Assembly: GCA_963767835.1 (NCBI GenBank)
Contig: CAVYFY010000006.1
Coordinates: 372,001-436,000, forward strand
Source of the DNA: SIAQ01 sp963767835
Lineage (GTDB): Bacteria; Planctomycetota; Planctomycetia; Gemmatales; Gemmataceae
DNA: 64,000 nt
Direction of reading: 5' to 3'
Shown here: piece after piece, positions 61,477 through 64,000 of the stretch
How positions within the stretch are numbered: the stretch's first letter is position 1
Layout: each line of letters opens with the position of its first letter
Made by a program: the position numbers and the translations under genes
The notes under the pieces: generated by a model
The model's input: the letters and a program-made list of their open reading frames with translations, nothing else
Told to the model about the DNA's origin: nothing
Databases searched by the model: none

Positions 61477-62687
61477 CGCTCACACCGGTCTGGATTACCG
61501 GTGTGGGCGCCGCCACGCCGCTTGGCCACACCTATCAACAGATCGCCGAGCGCCTGTTAGCCGGCGCCAGCGGCATTCGTCGCATTGAGGAATTCGACGT
61601 CTCCGAGCATGCCGCCCAGATTGGCGCGATGGTCGGCGCCATTGCCTGCCCTGCCGATTGGGACGCAGCCGATTTCGCCCAGCTCACCAAGCTCGATCAG
61701 GCCGCCCTGTGGTGTGCCGCCACCGCCTTGCAAGATGCCGGCTGGTGGAACAAGCGCGGCCAAGCACGCATTGGCATCGTGCTGGGCAATGCGGCCGAAT
61801 GGAGCTTTTATTGGGAGCTGAACAACCGTGAAGGCCGTTCCCAGATCTACGAATCGCAAAGCCACGTCGAGCCGTTGACGCAGCGCATTTGCCAAAAGCT
61901 CGGCCTGACAGGCCCCGCGGTCAGCATGTCGGCGGCGTGCGCCAGCGGCAACTACGCCATCGCACTGGCGCGGCGCTGGCTGCAAATGGGCTGGGTTGAT
62001 GTCTGCCTCGCCGGCGCCTGCGATCTGGCGATCACGCCGCTCACCCTCGCGGGGTTCGGCAACTTGCGTGCCTTGTCGCGCCGCAACGATGATCCGCAAG
62101 CCGCCTCGCGCCCGTTCGATGTCGATCGCGATGGCTTCGTCATGGGGGAAGGCGGCGCGCTGTTCGTGCTGGAACGCGCCGAGCAGGCCCGCCAGCGCGG
62201 GGCTCATGCATATGCGGAAGTGGCCGGCTGCGGCGCCAGCAGTGACGCCTACCACATGGTCATCCCCAGCCCGCATCCCGAGCCCGCCATTGCCGCCATG
62301 CGCCAGGCCATCGCCGACGCCGGCCTCAATCCGACCGATGTCGATTACGTCAACGCCCACGCCACCAGCACGCCGGTCGGCGACCAGGCCGAGTCGAAGG
62401 TGCTCGAAACCGTCTTTAGTCATCACGTCGCCAAGATGCCGGTCAGCTCAACGAAAGGGACAACCGGCCATCTCCTCACCGCCGCCGCCGCGATCGAGGC
62501 GCTGGCGTGCCTCGTCGCCATTGAGCGGCAAGCGATTCCGCCGACGATCAATCTGCACAAGCCCGATCCGGAGTGCCGCCTGCGCCATGTTCCCAATCAA
62601 GCGGAGACGCACAAGGTGCGCGTGACCGCGTCCAATTCCTTCGGCTTCGGCGGCAGCAACACCTGCTTGATCCTCCGGGCGGCTTAG
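61473..62687 (+). CDS. beta-ketoacyl-ACP synthase, FabF-like
   Basis: The 404-residue enzyme condenses malonyl-ACP with an acyl primer. The catalytic cysteine is in SMSAACASGNYAIALARR, the two histidines are in YVNAHATSTPVGDQAE and STKGTTGHLLTAAAAIEAL, and the C-terminal FGFGGSNTCLILR motif is present. Its length fits FabF. The preceding gene codes for a degenerate partner and overlaps by four bases. Together with the ACP and the oxoamine synthase it forms a compact set that is not the housekeeping fatty-acid cluster. Confidence 0.92.
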   Translation: MTLTPVWITGVGAATPLGHTYQQIAERLLAGASGIRRIEEFDVSEHAAQIGAMVGAIACPADWDAADFAQLTKLDQAALWCAATALQDAGWWNKRGQARIGIVLGNAAEWSFYWELNNREGRSQIYESQSHVEPLTQRICQKLGLTGPAVSMSAACASGNYAIALARRWLQMGWVDVCLAGACDLAITPLTLAGFGNLRALSRRNDDPQAASRPFDVDRDGFVMGEGGALFVLERAEQARQRGAHAYAEVAGCGASSDAYHMVIPSPHPEPAIAAMRQAIADAGLNPTDVDYVNAHATSTPVGDQAESKVLETVFSHHVAKMPVSSTKGTTGHLLTAAAAIEALACLVAIERQAIPPTINLHKPDPECRLRHVPNQAETHKVRVTASNSFGFGGSNTCLILRAA

Positions 62688-62706
62688 GTTTGTTTCCGCT
62701 ACTATT

Positions 62707-64000
62707 TTAATGGTTAAACCGAAATTCCGCGCTCGTCAACAGCGCCCACACGACCTGCTGGCACGCCTCGGCCGGGCGATCCTGACGGCGTTGCATATAT
62801 CCGACCAGCGTTTGCACTTCGTCTTGTCGGGCCGGGCGACCAAGCACGGTGCGCACGGCCAACTCCGCTCGCTTCGCCAAGTCGGGTTCCTGCTTCAAAC
62901 GCTCCGTCAATGCACCCGCACCTTGCAGCAGCGATTTCTGCAGCGCCTCGTTGTTCGCGAACAGCATCGCCTCGGCTACGCCAACCTGGAAATTGTCGGT
63001 GATAACCGGGAACAGGTTCACCAGGCCCGCCGCGTTCTTCTCAATGGCGTCGATGCGGTCATCCAGTTTCTTTCGCTCCGTCGGCAGCGATTGCGGATCG
63101 GCGGTTGCCAGCTTCAGCGAAGTCGCCAGTTGCATCGGGGAGAGCGGGCGCACCGATGCCACCGCGAAGAGCCGATCATCGGGCAGCTTGTCGCCGTCCC
63201 AGCGACTTGAACGAGCATAGGCGTTCGTCAGCACCAGGCCGCGCACCAGGCGTTTCAGGTAGTAGCTGTGCTCGGCGACATCGCGGGCCAGCCAATCGAG
63301 CAACTCCGGATGGCTGGCGGCATTTTCGCTGTGCACCTGATCGAGCGGCATCACCAGGCCGCGACCGTAAAAGCGATGCACCAGGCGATTGGCGATATTG
63401 CGGGCGAAGAACACACGGCTCTCCGGGGCCAGCGCTGTCTCGACCAATTTCGCGCGCAGGCTGTATTGCGGCGGCGCCGGCGGACTCTTCGCTTTCTTGC
63501 CCTGTTCGAGCCGCTTCTGCTCGTTCTTTTTTTCCTCGCCGCTCGGCTCCTTCATGCCAGGGGCGTCGATCTTCTTGCCGGTCAAGAACAGGATCGGCGA
63601 GACCCTTTCGACCCCCTTGTTGGGCGTGTATTTGACGACGCCGAAATCGCGTTCGCCGAGGAATCCGCCGCTCTCGACGGTGCGGGCGAAGAACGATTTC
63701 ATGCCGTAGAACTGGTCCTGCGTCCATTGCTGCACGTGCGGATGATCGTGGCACTGGGCGCAGCTGACATTGACGCCGAAGAAGATGCTGCTGGCGTCGA
63801 TGGTGAGCTTGTTGAGATCCTTGACGCGCGATTTCAGGAAATCGGCAGCGCCGGCCATGCTCTTGTCTTTTTCATCGGGCAGCATCATCTCACGGAAGAT
63901 GCGGTCCCAGCTACGGTTCTCGTTCATGCTGGTCAGCAAATAATCGTATAGAGGGTTTCCCTTATTCCCCTTGCTGGGCCGGCCGTCGGCATACTGCATG
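62707..64000 (-). CDS. DUF1549/DUF1553 planctomycete protein with CxxCH motif, 5' end outside window
   Basis: The frame is open at the right edge and ends with TAA at 62707, so this is the C-terminal part of a large exported planctomycete protein. The visible 430 residues include the haem-binding motif SCAQCHDHPHVQQWTQDQF, then LARNIANRLVHRFYGRGLV-like residues (FFARNIANRLVHRFYGRGLV) and NAASHPELLDWLARD of DUF1553, ending RPAEACQQVVWALLTSAEFR. These proteins are typically encoded beside DUF1501 proteins. The function is unproven; a cytochrome-like surface role is often suggested. Confidence 0.88.
   Translation of the reverse strand, partial: MQYADGRPSKGNKGNPLYDYLLTSMNENRSWDRIFREMMLPDEKDKSMAGAADFLKSRVKDLNKLTIDASSIFFGVNVSCAQCHDHPHVQQWTQDQFYGMKSFFARTVESGGFLGERDFGVVKYTPNKGVERVSPILFLTGKKIDAPGMKEPSGEEKKNEQKRLEQGKKAKSPPAPPQYSLRAKLVETALAPESRVFFARNIANRLVHRFYGRGLVMPLDQVHSENAASHPELLDWLARDVAEHSYYLKRLVRGLVLTNAYARSSRWDGDKLPDDRLFAVASVRPLSPMQLATSLKLATADPQSLPTERKKLDDRIDAIEKNAAGLVNLFPVITDNFQVGVAEAMLFANNEALQKSLLQGAGALTERLKQEPDLAKRAELAVRTVLGRPARQDEVQTLVGYMQRRQDRPAEACQQVVWALLTSAEFRFNH

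Overview
The window is high-GC chromosomal DNA from a planctomycete, most likely of the Gemmataceae type. This rests on family content: a DUF1549/DUF1553 protein with a CxxCH haem motif at the right edge, secreted PQQ-like and FG-GAP propeller proteins, serine/threonine kinases with planctomycete add-on domains, a kinase/sulfatase-modifying-factor/DUF1080 assembly, an ECF sigma factor upstream of a kinase, a TIGR03067-like domain, and many GC-rich palindromic repeats between genes. No rRNA, tRNA, CRISPR array, prophage or replication origin was recognised.

Layout. 1-7.5 kb: SH3-like secreted protein, deoC, a PQQ-like propeller protein, a broken sigma-70 factor, a metallo-beta-lactamase-fold hydrolase and an ABC exporter pair. 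7.5-17.5 kb: metal-binding lipoprotein, DoxX-SRPBCC fusion, a Tat-signal thiamine-diphosphate enzyme, an ISKra4-like transposase remnant, a kinase, EF-hand and FG-GAP proteins, a lone ABC ATPase and greA. 17.6-25.2 kb: an unusual argG divergent from purB, an FHA-STAS protein, a lipase-cinA pair, a 3-hydroxyisobutyrate-dehydrogenase-like enzyme and a lipoprotein. 25.2-38.7 kb: a probable giant kinase/FGE-like/four-DUF1080 receptor behind an ECF sigma factor, then a same-strand cluster of TPR, TPR, J-domain-like, GrpE-like and TPR-membrane genes. 38.8-49 kb: an acyltransferase-like protein, a pseudo-caspase fused to a C-terminal processing protease, two small overlapping genes, a UbiA prenyltransferase, a Pol-beta-type HhH protein, comEC and paired membrane proteins. 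49-58 kb: surface-sugar genes (methyltransferase, asnB, two glycosyltransferases, and WbpE/WbpB/WbpD-like enzymes). 58-62.7 kb: DUF6134 protein, ACP, alpha-oxoamine synthase, a half ketosynthase and a full ketosynthase, an uncharacterised fatty-acyl or polyketide locus.

Two features run through the whole window. First, about a dozen recognisable genes are split between two frames, mostly by loss of one base in a short homopolymer or of one GC dinucleotide. This looks more like consensus error than gene decay, so split genes are given here as single genes with the shift noted. Second, palindromic repeats of several families sit between genes, over stop codons and, in three cases, in frame inside coding sequences. 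One family shows a compensatory change in both arms of its stem.
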